From Pseudocoprococcus catus (GTDB taxonomy: Bacteria > Bacillota > Clostridia > Lachnospirales > Lachnospiraceae), in contig NZ_LR698973.1 in the NCBI RefSeq assembly GCF_902381825.1, positions 2,504,457 through 2,568,456 on the forward strand: a DNA stretch of 64,000 bases, in the 5' to 3' direction. The stretch's first letter is position 1. The number at the start of each line of letters is the position of its first letter. Of the stretch, positions 10,038 through 18,488 are shown piece by piece. The notes under the pieces are model-generated. The model was not told the origin of the DNA, ran no database searches, and saw only the letters and a program-made list of their open reading frames with translations. Both the position numbers and the translations under genes were made by a program.

Positions 10038-10069
10038 AGCAGCGATTTAGAAAACCCTAAACCGCTGCT
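10038..10069 (-). promoter_or_regulatory. Intercistronic hairpin between scfA and scfB
   Basis: AGCAGCGATTTAG (10038-10050) and CTAAACCGCTGCT (10057-10069) form a 13-bp stem with one mismatch and a 6-nt loop. No U-tract follows on the minus strand. Such a hairpin would allow partial read-through or stabilise the short scfA mRNA, giving more peptide than maturase; this is inference. Confidence 0.55.
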
Positions 10070-10106
10070 CATAATATTGGCTGAATCAATCAGCAATCAG
10101 GTCTGA

Positions 10107-10250
10107 TTATTTGTTGTTCTCGCAGCTCTGATTACCTACTGTACAGGAAGTCTTGCATGCAGACTGACATGAAGTCTGGCACTCGCCGCATCCGCCTTTG
10201 ACCATGCTCTGTTTCATAGATCTGGTGTTCAATGATTTGATACGTTTCAT
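10107..10250 (-). CDS. scfA: Six-cysteine SCIFF peptide (ranthipeptide precursor) ScfA
   Basis: A 47-residue peptide starting MKRIKSLNTRSM and carrying six Cys within the last 27 residues (GGCGECQTSCQSACKTSC...QSC). The leader KxIKxLN...S plus six cysteines in about 45 residues is the definition of the SCIFF family, modified to thioethers by ScfB. The ATG at 10250 follows GGAGGAGT at good spacing. The gene is shorter than most automatic gene-length cut-offs. A role in cell-cell signalling has been proposed in clostridia; nothing here tests that. Confidence 0.95.
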   Translation of the reverse strand: MKRIKSLNTRSMKQSMVKGGCGECQTSCQSACKTSCTVGNQSCENNK

Positions 10251-10283
10251 TATGTACTCCTCCTTCAATTATGAACTTGAAAT

Positions 10284-10312
10284 ATTATAACATACTCATT
10301 TGCATTTTTAAA
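10284..10312 (-). promoter_or_regulatory. Promoter of scfA
   Basis: On the minus strand TTTAAA, 17 nt and TATAAT (10284-10289) with an extended TG upstream of the -10. The predicted start is about 25 nt before the scfA ATG. Confidence 0.6.
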
Positions 10313-10449
10313 GCTCTTTTTAAAAAGATACGTGCATTATATGAAATAATTTCTATTTTTTACTAAATCCAACCCATTCTCTGTGTAAAACAACGATTTT
10401 TCTTTCTGCATTCCAACTAAAAAACTGCCGGACCTTTTTCAAAAGCCGC

Positions 10450-10836
10450 TTATCCAAGCATTCCTCCCAACATCCCGCTGCCAAGGCAAAGCAACACAAA
10501 AGGCAGACAGAACTGCCACCCGGCGGCAGCCATACATCCGGATACCACTGAAATCAGGCAGAGTGTGACATAATATATAGCTCCCAGCGCCAGCCCCCAC
10601 AGAAAGCGTCTGTATCCGATCCGATGACCGGCATAAATACCGCCGATCAAAACCGCCAATACAACCACCACGTACACCGAAACACGGATTCTGTTCTGAC
10701 CCTCACCCACTGCATAGAAAATCAATGACGCCAGCACCATGCCCACGGCCGAAATCATCACACTGATCAGCCATGCAGCTGCCATCACACGCACAATCCC
10801 CAGCCCACCGGACACCGCACCCAACTTCTTATCCAT
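10450..10836 (-). CDS. TIGR04086-type integral membrane protein
   Basis: A 128-residue hydrophobic protein with four predicted transmembrane segments and a Gly-rich C-terminus. Sequence style and position between yajC-tgt and scfA match the TIGR04086 membrane family of Clostridia, whose function is unknown. I chose the ATG at 10836 (MDKKLGAVSGG), preceded by GAGGAATG; an in-frame start at 10902 lacks a ribosome binding site and would add 22 residues not seen in the family. It is divergent from the PHP gene. Confidence 0.7.
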   Translation of the reverse strand: MDKKLGAVSGGLGIVRVMAAAWLISVMISAVGMVLASLIFYAVGEGQNRIRVSVYVVVVLAVLIGGIYAGHRIGYRRFLWGLALGAIYYVTLCLISVVSGCMAAAGWQFCLPFVLLCLGSGMLGGMLG

Positions 10837-10981
10837 CCCAAAATCATTCCTCAGTACAACATGATCCATAAAATATATGCCCCATATCCACCAAAAAGAC
10901 ATCTGGCTTTTTATCCATAAATGTCTTACAATAGAACAGACATCATAAATATATCTCTATATCAACTTGAAAGGAGAACTT

Positions 10982-11815
10982 ATGGATAGAATCGATTTGC
11001 ACACTCACTCTACGGCTTCTGACGGCAGTATGACGCCTTCAGAGCTTGTTCACCATGCCGCGTCATGCGGTCTGCGTGCAGTTGCTTTAACGGACCACGA
11101 TACCACTGTGGGGCTTACCGAGGCTCAACAGGCAGCCAATGAAATCGGCATTGAACTTGTTCACGGCGTTGAACTGGCTACCTGGCTGGACAAGACCGAA
11201 TTTCACATTGTCGGCCTTGATATTAATGAAAATAATCCGCATTTCCAAACCGCCATGGCACGCATGCAGCAGATCCGGGAAGACCGCAACAATCAAATGG
11301 TTGCCCGTATGCAGGCTGCCGGTGTGGATATCACCCTTGAGAAACTTCACGCCAAAGAAGGCATCGGTGTTTTGACCCGTGCCAACTTTGCCGGTTATCT
11401 ATTGTCTGTTGGTTTTGTCAAAAGCATCAAAGAAGCCTTTGACCGATATCTTGGTGACGGGAAGCCATTTTATATTCCCCGCACCAAAACTTCTCCGAAA
11501 GAAGCCATCGAACTCATCAAACAGGCTGACGGAATCCCTGTTCTCGCCCATCCGATGCTCTATAAGCTCGGCAAAAACACCCTTGAGAAATATGTCAGGA
11601 TGATGACCGACTGGGGACTGGAAGCCATGGAAGTCTACTACTCCACCAATACCCCTTCCGACGACCTTTATCTCAGCCATCTGGCTAACCATTATCACCT
11701 CAAGTATTCCGGCGGTTCAGATTTTCACGGTACTTATAAACCGCATATCCAGATTGGTACCGGCAAAGGCCGTCTCGTCGTTCCTTATGATATTCTTGAA
11801 AAGCTGAGAGCCTGA
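10982..11815 (+). CDS. PHP domain phosphoesterase (TrpH/YciV-like)
   Basis: A 277-residue metal-dependent phosphoesterase of the PHP superfamily. The N-terminus DLHTHSTASDGSMTPSE carries the first metal-binding HxH motif; LTDHDT, LAHPM and GGSDFHG supply further ligands. Related enzymes hydrolyse nucleoside 3',5'-bisphosphates or short RNA 5' ends; the substrate here is not proven. The ATG at 10982 has AAGGAG upstream; an in-frame TTG at 10967 lies inside that Shine-Dalgarno region and is rejected. It is convergent with the HAD gene, with stops 20 nt apart. Confidence 0.88.
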   Translation: MDRIDLHTHSTASDGSMTPSELVHHAASCGLRAVALTDHDTTVGLTEAQQAANEIGIELVHGVELATWLDKTEFHIVGLDINENNPHFQTAMARMQQIREDRNNQMVARMQAAGVDITLEKLHAKEGIGVLTRANFAGYLLSVGFVKSIKEAFDRYLGDGKPFYIPRTKTSPKEAIELIKQADGIPVLAHPMLYKLGKNTLEKYVRMMTDWGLEAMEVYYSTNTPSDDLYLSHLANHYHLKYSGGSDFHGTYKPHIQIGTGKGRLVVPYDILEKLRA

Positions 11816-11835
11816 CCCAATACATCTTCAGCTGT

Positions 11836-12618
11836 TTAGTCGCCTAAAGCAGCAATGTCGCCAATGCCGTTGCATACCAATCTCGGTCTATACGGAAATT
11901 CCTCGATCATCCCCGGTGCTGTTACCCCTGACAGTACCAACACCGTATCCAGACCGGATTCGATACCCGCAACAATATCTGTATCCATACGGTCTCCGAT
12001 GATGGCTGCATCCTCTGAATGCACTCCAAGGATCCTGAGTCCCGTACGCATCATCAGGGCATTCGGTTTACCCACATAATAAGCCTGTTTGCCTGTTGCC
12101 AGTTCAATCGGTGCCATTAATGCTCTGCAGGCCGGAACAATGCCGTCTTCCACAGGACCGGTCAAATCATAATTTGTACCAATCAGACGGGCACCGTCAT
12201 TGACAAATTTCGTTGCTTTAACAATATGATCATAGCAATAATTATCCGCTTCACCGATGATCACATAATCCGGATGAATCTCATTAACTGTAATGCCGGC
12301 ATCATACAGGGCATTCTGAAGCCCATGTTCCCCCACCGCATAGGCGGTTGCCTCCGGCGTCTGCGTTGATATAAATGCAGCGGTTGCCAGCGCACTTGTA
12401 TAAAAATGGCTTTGATCCACATCAAGTCCCATCCACTCCAGCTTCTTCTGAAGTTCCTTTGGTGTATAACGGCTGGAATTTGTCAGAAAAAGAAATTCCT
12501 TTTCCTCACGATACAGCCATTCTACAAACTCCTTCGCTCCCGGGAGCAGACGATTGCCATGATAGATCACACCATCCATATCAATAATAAAACCTTTTTT
12601 TGCTCTTAACTGTTCCAT
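11836..12618 (-). CDS. HAD-IIA family sugar/aryl phosphatase (NagD-like)
   Basis: A 260-residue cytoplasmic phosphatase. The nucleophile motif DMDGVIYHGN is at the N-terminus, LTNSSR gives motif II, KPN the lysine region and GDRMDTD the metal motif. The cap is of the C2a type seen in NagD and nitrophenyl phosphatases. The substrate is unknown. It has its own promoter region with a TATAAT (12687-12692) and an AAGGTACCTT palindrome at the -35, resembling the palindromes upstream of marR at 62 kb. Confidence 0.88.
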   Translation of the reverse strand: MEQLRAKKGFIIDMDGVIYHGNRLLPGAKEFVEWLYREEKEFLFLTNSSRYTPKELQKKLEWMGLDVDQSHFYTSALATAAFISTQTPEATAYAVGEHGLQNALYDAGITVNEIHPDYVIIGEADNYCYDHIVKATKFVNDGARLIGTNYDLTGPVEDGIVPACRALMAPIELATGKQAYYVGKPNALMMRTGLRILGVHSEDAAIIGDRMDTDIVAGIESGLDTVLVLSGVTAPGMIEEFPYRPRLVCNGIGDIAALGD

Positions 12619-12700
12619 TTGAACATCCTTCTCACCGGCCCATTCTCTGCCGGCCGCTCAATTTTTTATCAATTATCTCCGTTCTTATTATAAACTATAT

Positions 12701-12710
12701 AAGGTACCTT
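12701..12710. promoter_or_regulatory. AAGGTACCTT palindrome at HAD-IIA promoter
   Basis: A perfect 10-bp palindrome lies just upstream of a minus-strand TATAAT (12687-12692), in the spacer and -35 area of the likely promoter of the HAD-IIA gene. The same core occurs five times upstream of the MarR gene near 62 kb. Candidate operator. Confidence 0.45.
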
Positions 12711-12751
12711 ACTATCAGTTTTTAATAAATTTTATGTAAAATATAACTAAA

Positions 12752-12788
12752 AAAGGTGTGAAAACCGATTTATGATCTCCACACCTTT
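12752..12788 (-). terminator. Terminator of tgt-yajC
   Basis: AAAGGTGTG (12752-12760) pairs with CACACCTTT (12780-12788), followed on the minus strand by a short U-run. It lies 25 nt after the yajC stop. Confidence 0.8.
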
Positions 12789-12812
12789 GTACAATCCTTT
12801 GTAATGATTCAA

Positions 12813-13130
12813 CTATTCTTCGTCATTAGCCTTCTCAACGCTGACAATCGCTTCTTTCTGCATTGGGATACGGCAATGTCTGTCACTGCCGAACTCAACG
12901 ATAACAACATCTTCCGCGATGTCGATAACAACACCATAGAAACCGCTTGTTGTCAGAATACTGTCACCAACTGCAAGATTTGCGATCATTGCATCCATTG
13001 TCTTCTGACGTTTCTTCTGAGGACGTACAGAAAGGAAATACATTAAAACTGCAAAAACTGCAATATAAGCGATCAAAACAAAAATACCGCTTTTGCCTGC
13101 GCCTGTTAAAACTACTGGTGAAAAATTCAT
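12813..13130 (-). CDS. yajC: Preprotein translocase subunit YajC
   Basis: A 105-residue single-span membrane protein. The transmembrane helix (about 16-33) is followed by the family signature RPQKKRQK and a small conserved cytoplasmic domain (MIANLAVGDSILTTSGFYG). YajC associates with SecDF and the translocon as an accessory factor. It is 13 nt behind tgt, the classic tgt-yajC pair, with secDF 4 kb downstream on the same strand. Confidence 0.95.
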   Translation of the reverse strand: MNFSPVVLTGAGKSGIFVLIAYIAVFAVLMYFLSVRPQKKRQKTMDAMIANLAVGDSILTTSGFYGVVIDIAEDVVIVEFGSDRHCRIPMQKEAIVSVEKANDEE

Positions 13131-13143
13131 TAGATGTTCCTCC

Positions 13144-14277
13144 TTAATCTTCTTTACTTAAAAAGCCTTCCAATTTAGACTTCTTAAATTCGCTGTATCT
13201 GTGTTCCCTGATAGCAAGACGAATCTCCTCCATCAGATGATTATAAAAATACAGATTATGCAATACACACAAACGCATACCCAACATTTCCTTTGCCTTA
13301 AGCAGATGGCGGATATAAGCTCTTGTGTAATTGCGACAAGCCGGACACTGACATCCCTCTTCAATCGGTCTGTCATCCAGTTCGAACTTCGCATTAAAAA
13401 GATTCAGCTTGCCATGGTTGGTATAAACATGTCCATGACGTCCGTTTCTTGACGGATAAACACAGTCAAAGAAATCAATACCTCTGTCCACACCTTCCAG
13501 AATGTTGGCCGGTGTTCCTACCCCCATCAGGTAGGTCGGCTTATTCTGAGGCAGTTCAGGAACAACCTCATCCAGAATGCGATACATTTCTTCATGTGTC
13601 TCGCCAACTGCAAGGCCGCCGATTGCATAACCGTCCAGATCCATATCACGGATCGTGCGAGCATGGTTCACACGGATATCTGCATAAGTTCCGCCCTGAT
13701 TAATACCAAAAAGCAGCTGATGCGGATTCACTGTTCCCTCTGCATCATTCAGCTCCTGCATCTTCTTCTTGCATCGCTCCAACCATCGGGTTGTACGGTT
13801 AACTGAGTTGATCATATACTCTCTTGTAGCTGGATACGGCGCACACTCATCAAACGCCATGGCTATGGTTGAACCAAGGTTCGACTGAATCTGCATACTC
13901 TCCTCCGGCCCCATAAAAATCTTATGACCATCAATATGTGACTGGAAATAAACGCCCTCTTCCTTGATCTTGCGGAGTCCTTTCAGAGAGAATACCTGAA
14001 AGCCGCCGGAATCCGTAAGAATCGGTCTGTCCCAGTTCATAAACTTGTGCAGGCCGCCAAGCTGTTTCACAATCTGGTCTCCCGGACGAACATGAAGATG
14101 ATAGGTATTGGATAATTCCACCTGTGTACCGATCTCCTTCAGATCCGTTGTCGCTACCGCGCCTTTGATAGCTGCGATCGTACCGACATTCATAAAAACA
14201 GGTGTCTCAATGACACCATGTACGGTTTCCATATGTGCGCTCTTTGCTCTGCCGTCTGTTGCAACGATTTGATACAT
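13144..14277 (-). CDS. tgt: Queuine/preQ1 tRNA-guanine transglycosylase
   Basis: A 377-residue enzyme that exchanges guanine 34 of GUN-anticodon tRNAs for preQ1 in queuosine biosynthesis. Catalytic and substrate motifs are DSGGFQVFS, GGLAVGE and DCVYPSRNGRHG, and the zinc site is CQCPACR with a downstream His. The start is ATG 14277 (MYQIVATDGRAKSAH) behind AGGTG; a longer in-frame start at 14328 adds 17 residues foreign to the family. It is followed by yajC. Confidence 0.96.
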   Translation of the reverse strand: MYQIVATDGRAKSAHMETVHGVIETPVFMNVGTIAAIKGAVATTDLKEIGTQVELSNTYHLHVRPGDQIVKQLGGLHKFMNWDRPILTDSGGFQVFSLKGLRKIKEEGVYFQSHIDGHKIFMGPEESMQIQSNLGSTIAMAFDECAPYPATREYMINSVNRTTRWLERCKKKMQELNDAEGTVNPHQLLFGINQGGTYADIRVNHARTIRDMDLDGYAIGGLAVGETHEEMYRILDEVVPELPQNKPTYLMGVGTPANILEGVDRGIDFFDCVYPSRNGRHGHVYTNHGKLNLFNAKFELDDRPIEEGCQCPACRNYTRAYIRHLLKAKEMLGMRLCVLHNLYFYNHLMEEIRLAIREHRYSEFKKSKLEGFLSKED

Positions 14278-14456
14278 ACACTCACCTGTTATCTTAATTA
14301 TAATAGAACAATCAACATACATTCGCATATTGATAAAAAAGCGTTATATCTAGTATAACTGTAAATGATTTATTTATCAACAAAAAAATGCATAAAACAG
14401 AAAAAAACTGCCGCCCCAGGCAGCAGTTTCTTTTCAAACATCCACGCTTCGACAAA

Positions 14457-14681
14457 TTATGCCGCATATTTTGCCAGAACTGTATTGAATCCGGCGTTTT
14501 CTCCGCTGTAGCAGACTCTGAGCTTGCTTCTCAGATCCAGGCTGAGAATACCAAGCAGGGATTTGGCATCCAATGCAATTCTGTTAAAATAGACATCAAT
14601 ATCAAAATCACATTCAGAAGCAGCTTTCACAAATTCTTTTGCTGCTTCCACATTATTTAATACAATATTCTTCTCGTTCAT
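14457..14681 (-). CDS. HPr-like protein lacking the His15 phosphorylation site (Crh-like)
   Basis: A 74-residue HPr-fold protein. The segment DAKSLLGILSLDL matches the HPr region around regulatory Ser46 (Ser41 here). The active-site GIHARPA motif is replaced by LNNVEAA, so there is no phosphorylatable His15. This is the pattern of Crh, which does not carry PTS phosphate but, when Ser-phosphorylated by HPr kinase, acts with CcpA in catabolite repression. AAGGAGG precedes the ATG. A cre-like palindrome lies 163 nt upstream. Crh function is inference; it could be another HPr paralogue. Confidence 0.8.
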   Translation of the reverse strand: MNEKNIVLNNVEAAKEFVKAASECDFDIDVYFNRIALDAKSLLGILSLDLRSKLRVCYSGENAGFNTVLAKYAA

Positions 14682-14843
14682 TTAAGCGACCTCCTTGGAT
14701 TGGAATATTTTTATCATACATCAACCTGAATGTCAAATTTCCAATTCACATTTCACTCGAAAGCTTTTGTCTATTATGTATTATTAATGTCTGATTTTAA
14801 CGATAATTCATAGCATAATTTCCATTACTTTGTGAACATTTTG

Positions 14844-14857
14844 TGGAAACGTTTCCA
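14844..14857. promoter_or_regulatory. cre-like site (CcpA operator)
   Basis: TGGAAACGTTTCCA is a perfect 14-bp palindrome matching the CcpA cre consensus. It lies between the divergent HPr-like gene (14681) and aroC (15038), upstream of both promoters. The rest of the 14682-15037 gap holds the aroC promoter and no further gene. Confidence 0.75.
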
Positions 14858-14938
14858 GTCATTTCGCATGCTAGTCAAAATCATCCATAACTTCTCGTTT
14901 AATTTTCATAAAATTTCGGTCAACTTTTTTGCTTTACC

Positions 14939-14967
14939 TTGCGAATTCCAATGTTTTCTATTATAAT
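14939..14967 (+). promoter_or_regulatory. Promoter of aroC
   Basis: TTGCGA, a 17-nt spacer and TATAAT (14962-14967). The predicted start is near 14975, giving a ~63-nt 5' UTR with AGGAGG before the aroC ATG. Confidence 0.65.
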
Positions 14968-15037
14968 GAATGCCATACGACTTCAGTATCCATGCGTTTT
15001 CTTTCATTATGTATGCAATCAGGAGGTTTAAATATAC

Positions 15038-16141
15038 ATGGCTGGATCAACATTTGGTAATCAATTCAAAATCACAACATGGGGCGAATCTCACGGCAAA
15101 GCTGTGGGTGTTGTTATTGACGGCTGCCCCGCCGGGCTTGCACTCACTGAGTCCGATATTCAATATTACCTGAATCTGCGCAAACCCGGACAGTCCCGTT
15201 ATACAACACCACGAAAGGAAGAGGATGCCGTTGAGATCATGTCAGGAATTTTTGAAGGCAGAACAACAGGCACGCCTATCTCTCTCATTGTTTACAACAA
15301 AAATGCACGTTCTTCCGACTATTCGGATATTGCCCGATACTATCGTCCCGGACATGCAGACTACACCTTTGATGCCAAGTACGGTTTCAGAGATTACCGC
15401 GGTGGTGGACGTTCATCGGCCCGTGAGACCATCGGCCGTGTCGCAGCCGGTGCTGTTGCCATGAAGCTGCTTGAAGCATGCGGTGTCAAAATCTGTGCTT
15501 ACTCAAAGGCCATCGGACCTGTCTCCATCAATCCGGCACATTTCAATGCAGAAGATATTTTCAATAATCCTGTTTATATGCCGGATATGCAGGCTGCCGC
15601 AGAGGCTGAAGCATTTATCGCAGCACAGATGGAGAAACAGGACTCCTGCGGCGGTATCATCGAATGCCGCATTCAGGGAATGCCTGCCGGTATCGGCGAT
15701 CCTGTTTTTGAGAAGCTAAATGCGAACCTGGCCAAAGCCATCTGTTCCATCGGTGCTGTCAAAGGCTTTGAAATCGGAGACGGATTTTCAGCTGCCAGGT
15801 CTCAGGGTTCTGTCAACAATGATGCATTTACTACCGATGCAGCCGGTCATATCACCAAGGCCACCAATCACGCCGGCGGCATTCTGGGCGGCATGAGCGA
15901 TAGTTCCGACATCATTTTCCGGGCTGCCATCAAACCGACGCCTTCCATTTCCCGGACACAACATACCGTTACCCGTGAGGGGGAACCGATCGATATACAG
16001 ATCAAAGGCCGTCACGACCCGATCATTGTTCCAAGGGCTGTTGTTGTTGTCCAGTCCATGGCCGCTCTGGTTCTTATCGACGCACTGATGCAGAATATGA
16101 CTGCCCGGGTTGACTATCTGAGGGATTTCTATAAGAATTGA
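15038..16141 (+). CDS. aroC: Chorismate synthase
   Basis: A 367-residue FMN-dependent enzyme that makes chorismate from EPSP, the last common step of aromatic biosynthesis. The signatures GESHG, RPGHADYTF, RGGGRSSARET and GGMSDS are present. The ATG follows CAGGAGG. It is monocistronic with its own promoter; the first codons overlap a short out-of-frame aromatic-rich reading frame that I do not regard as real. Confidence 0.96.
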   Translation: MAGSTFGNQFKITTWGESHGKAVGVVIDGCPAGLALTESDIQYYLNLRKPGQSRYTTPRKEEDAVEIMSGIFEGRTTGTPISLIVYNKNARSSDYSDIARYYRPGHADYTFDAKYGFRDYRGGGRSSARETIGRVAAGAVAMKLLEACGVKICAYSKAIGPVSINPAHFNAEDIFNNPVYMPDMQAAAEAEAFIAAQMEKQDSCGGIIECRIQGMPAGIGDPVFEKLNANLAKAICSIGAVKGFEIGDGFSAARSQGSVNNDAFTTDAAGHITKATNHAGGILGGMSDSSDIIFRAAIKPTPSISRTQHTVTREGEPIDIQIKGRHDPIIVPRAVVVVQSMAALVLIDALMQNMTARVDYLRDFYKN

Positions 16142-16221
16142 TTTTTTTAGTTAGATTTTCCCGACTGCATCTTGATGAATAACACAATACCTGCATTGCG
16201 AAACTTCAAAGTCTAAAAAAA

Positions 16222-16267
16222 GATGAACCAATTAGCAGCTTCAAAAACAGGTGCTAATTGGTTCATC
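16222..16267 (-). terminator. Terminator between aroC and the lysA operon
   Basis: A 16-bp perfect stem GATGAACCAATTAGCA / TGCTAATTGGTTCATC. On the minus strand it is followed by seven U, so it mainly ends the trmB-lysA-HAD-pspC transcript; in the plus direction the tract is only TTTT, so aroC may use it less efficiently. Confidence 0.85.
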
Positions 16268-16294
16268 TCGTTTTAACCTGGAAAGTTTCGCCCA

Positions 16295-16510
16295 TTATTC
16301 TGAATCAATAATATCATCATCCTCAGGAATAATCACCGCTGCAATGATGTACAGAATAACGCCAGAGCCGCCGGCCAGTGACAGTGCCGCCCATATCAGA
16401 CGGATGATCGTCGGGTCAATACCGATCAGTTCACCAATACCGCCGCAAACACCTGTCAGCAGCTTATTTGTTCTGGACTTTACTAATCTAACCTTTTTCA
16501 TATCTTTCAT
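16295..16510 (-). CDS. PspC domain envelope-stress protein
   Basis: A 71-residue protein consisting of a single PspC domain: KLLTGVCGGIGELIGIDPTIIRLIW followed by one membrane helix and an acidic tail. Such proteins are inner-membrane partners of phage-shock-type stress responses, but stand-alone copies are functionally uncharacterised. ATG 16510 has GAGGTG upstream; an in-frame start 30 nt earlier is less likely. It is the last gene after trmB-lysA-HAD. Confidence 0.85.
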   Translation of the reverse strand: MKDMKKVRLVKSRTNKLLTGVCGGIGELIGIDPTIIRLIWAALSLAGGSGVILYIIAAVIIPEDDDIIDSE

Positions 16511-16551
16511 TGTATTCACCTCACTCAATACCAACATCAAAGGGATTCATT

Positions 16552-17205
16552 TTATCTGGAGGCTGCTAAATAAGGAATCACATCCGTCAGTGTCTCCGCC
16601 TTACCATACAATATCCTGGAGAGCTTTTCATCCGGCTGTGACAGATCCGGCACCATGATCGGCAGACATCCGGCCCGATAAGCCGCCATCAGCCCATTCG
16701 GTGAATCTTCCAGTGCAATGCAGGCCTCCGGCTTCTCACCGATACACTTGCAGGCATACTGATACACATCCGGCATCGGCTTGCCATGAGGTACCATCGC
16801 CGTGCTGATGATCTGATCAAAATAATCCAACAGCCCTACCTCATCCAGATAAGTCATCGCCTTCATCTCACCACTGGCTGTCGCCACTGCTGTTTTGAAG
16901 TAATGACTCTTCAGATAAGTCAGCAATTCATCAGCACCCGGCTTTTTCTCTACCGGATGCGTTTCCATATAAACAGCCATCAACTCCTTGCGCCTGTTCC
17001 GCACAGCATGATAATCAAAATCCTGTCCAAAGACTTCTTTCATCATCGGCTCTGCAAATTCCGGCGCCATGCTTCTAAGCATCAGACTGTGTTCCATCTT
17101 CCAATCATAACCGGCCTCACGCCCGGCTTCCATCCAAAAATGGCAATATATCTTCTCTGTATCAAGAAGGATGCCATCCATATCAAAAATGACGGCTCTT
17201 ATCAT
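16552..17205 (-). CDS. HAD superfamily phosphatase (beta-phosphoglucomutase-like)
   Basis: A 217-residue HAD subfamily IA enzyme. Motif I is DMDGILLDTE, followed by a helical cap (about 15-80), AVATASG (motif II), KPMPDVY (Lys) and EDSPNG (motif IV). Substrate unknown; relatives are sugar-phosphate phosphatases or mutases. Its ATG overlaps the lysA stop (ATGA), so translation is coupled. Confidence 0.88.
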   Translation of the reverse strand: MIRAVIFDMDGILLDTEKIYCHFWMEAGREAGYDWKMEHSLMLRSMAPEFAEPMMKEVFGQDFDYHAVRNRRKELMAVYMETHPVEKKPGADELLTYLKSHYFKTAVATASGEMKAMTYLDEVGLLDYFDQIISTAMVPHGKPMPDVYQYACKCIGEKPEACIALEDSPNGLMAAYRAGCLPIMVPDLSQPDEKLSRILYGKAETLTDVIPYLAASR

Positions 17206-18482
17206 TCATTACCATCCTTAAACCGATCAAATAATCCTGTATAATCAAAGGTTGCAAAGTAATCCATCGGTGTCTCGGCTCTTCTGATCAATTCTGTGGA
17301 ACCGTCTTCCTTCAGCAGCACTTCTGCGGAACGGAGCTTGCCGTTGTAGTTATAACCCATTGAAAAGCCATGAGCACCTGTATCATGGATAATAATATAA
17401 TCACCCATATCAATCTTCGGCAGCATTCTGTTGACCGCAAACTTATCACTATTCTCACAGAGACCGCCGGTAACATCATACATATGGTCACAAGGCTCGT
17501 TCTCCTTGCCTGCCACTGTAATATGATGGTATGCACCGTAGATAGCCGGACGCATCAGGTTCGCTGCACATGCATCCAGACCGATATACTCTTTAAAAAT
17601 ATGTTTCTCATGGATGGCTGTTGCGATCAGATGTCCATAAGGTGCCAGCATAAAACGTCCCATCTCTGTAAAGATAGCCACATCACCCATACCTGCAGGA
17701 ACAAGAATTTCATCGTAAACCTTGTGAACACCCTCACCAATGACTTCGATATCATTTGGCGTTTCATCCGGTGAATACGCAACGCCTACACCACCTGATA
17801 AGTTAATGAACTTGATATCTGCACCTGTCTCTTCATGCAGCTCAACAGCGGTCTTGAAAAGGATCTTGGCCAATGCCGGATAATAATCATTGGTCTTGGT
17901 ATTGCTGGCCAGGAATGCATGAATGCCAAAATGCTTCACGCCTTTGGATTTCAGGTACTTGAAGCCCTCTGTCAGCTGTTCACGGGTAAAGCCGTATTTT
18001 GCCTCCCCTGGTACATCCATGATAGCTGTGCTGATCTTGAAATCACCGCCTGTATTGAAACGACAGCATACTGTCTCAGGAAATTCGCCCACATTCTCTT
18101 CGAAATATTTCAAATGGGTGATATCATCAAAATTAATAATGACACCCATATCCTTGGCATAGGCATATTCATTGGCCGGTGTTACATTAGATGAGAACAT
18201 GACGTCATGTCCGGTAAAACCGCAGGCCTTCGCCATCATCAGTTCAACCTTAGTTGCACAGTCAAGACCGCAGCCCTCTTCCTTCATGATCTGCAGAATC
18301 GCTGGGTTTGGTGTCGCCTTAACAGCAAAATATTCCTTGAAGCCTTTATTCCATGAAAACGCTTTATATACCTTTCTTGCATTCTCTCTGATTCCCTTCT
18401 CATCATAAAGATGAAAAGGTGTAGGATATTTCTTCACAATTTCGTCTAACTGTTCTTTTGTCACAAAAGGTACTTTCTTCAT
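17202..18482 (-). CDS. lysA: Diaminopimelate decarboxylase
   Basis: A 426-residue PLP enzyme that converts meso-diaminopimelate to lysine, the last step of lysine synthesis. The PLP lysine is in FAVKATPNP, the phosphate-binding loop in LSGGVGV, and the second-subunit CEN-SD motif in GGLCENSDKFA. It starts 6 nt after the TrmB-type regulator, which may control it, and overlaps the HAD gene. Length is close to the usual 420. Confidence 0.94.
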   Translation of the reverse strand: MKKVPFVTKEQLDEIVKKYPTPFHLYDEKGIRENARKVYKAFSWNKGFKEYFAVKATPNPAILQIMKEEGCGLDCATKVELMMAKACGFTGHDVMFSSNVTPANEYAYAKDMGVIINFDDITHLKYFEENVGEFPETVCCRFNTGGDFKISTAIMDVPGEAKYGFTREQLTEGFKYLKSKGVKHFGIHAFLASNTKTNDYYPALAKILFKTAVELHEETGADIKFINLSGGVGVAYSPDETPNDIEVIGEGVHKVYDEILVPAGMGDVAIFTEMGRFMLAPYGHLIATAIHEKHIFKEYIGLDACAANLMRPAIYGAYHHITVAGKENEPCDHMYDVTGGLCENSDKFAVNRMLPKIDMGDYIIIHDTGAHGFSMGYNYNGKLRSAEVLLKEDGSTELIRRAETPMDYFATFDYTGLFDRFKDGNE

Positions 18483-18488
18483 TGTCTA

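Noticed and set aside
14970..15173. Aromatic-rich 67-codon frame overlapping the aroC start (possible leader peptide)
   Set aside because: Its ATG is at or before the predicted transcription start, it has no Shine-Dalgarno, and most of it is out-of-frame aroC coding sequence.
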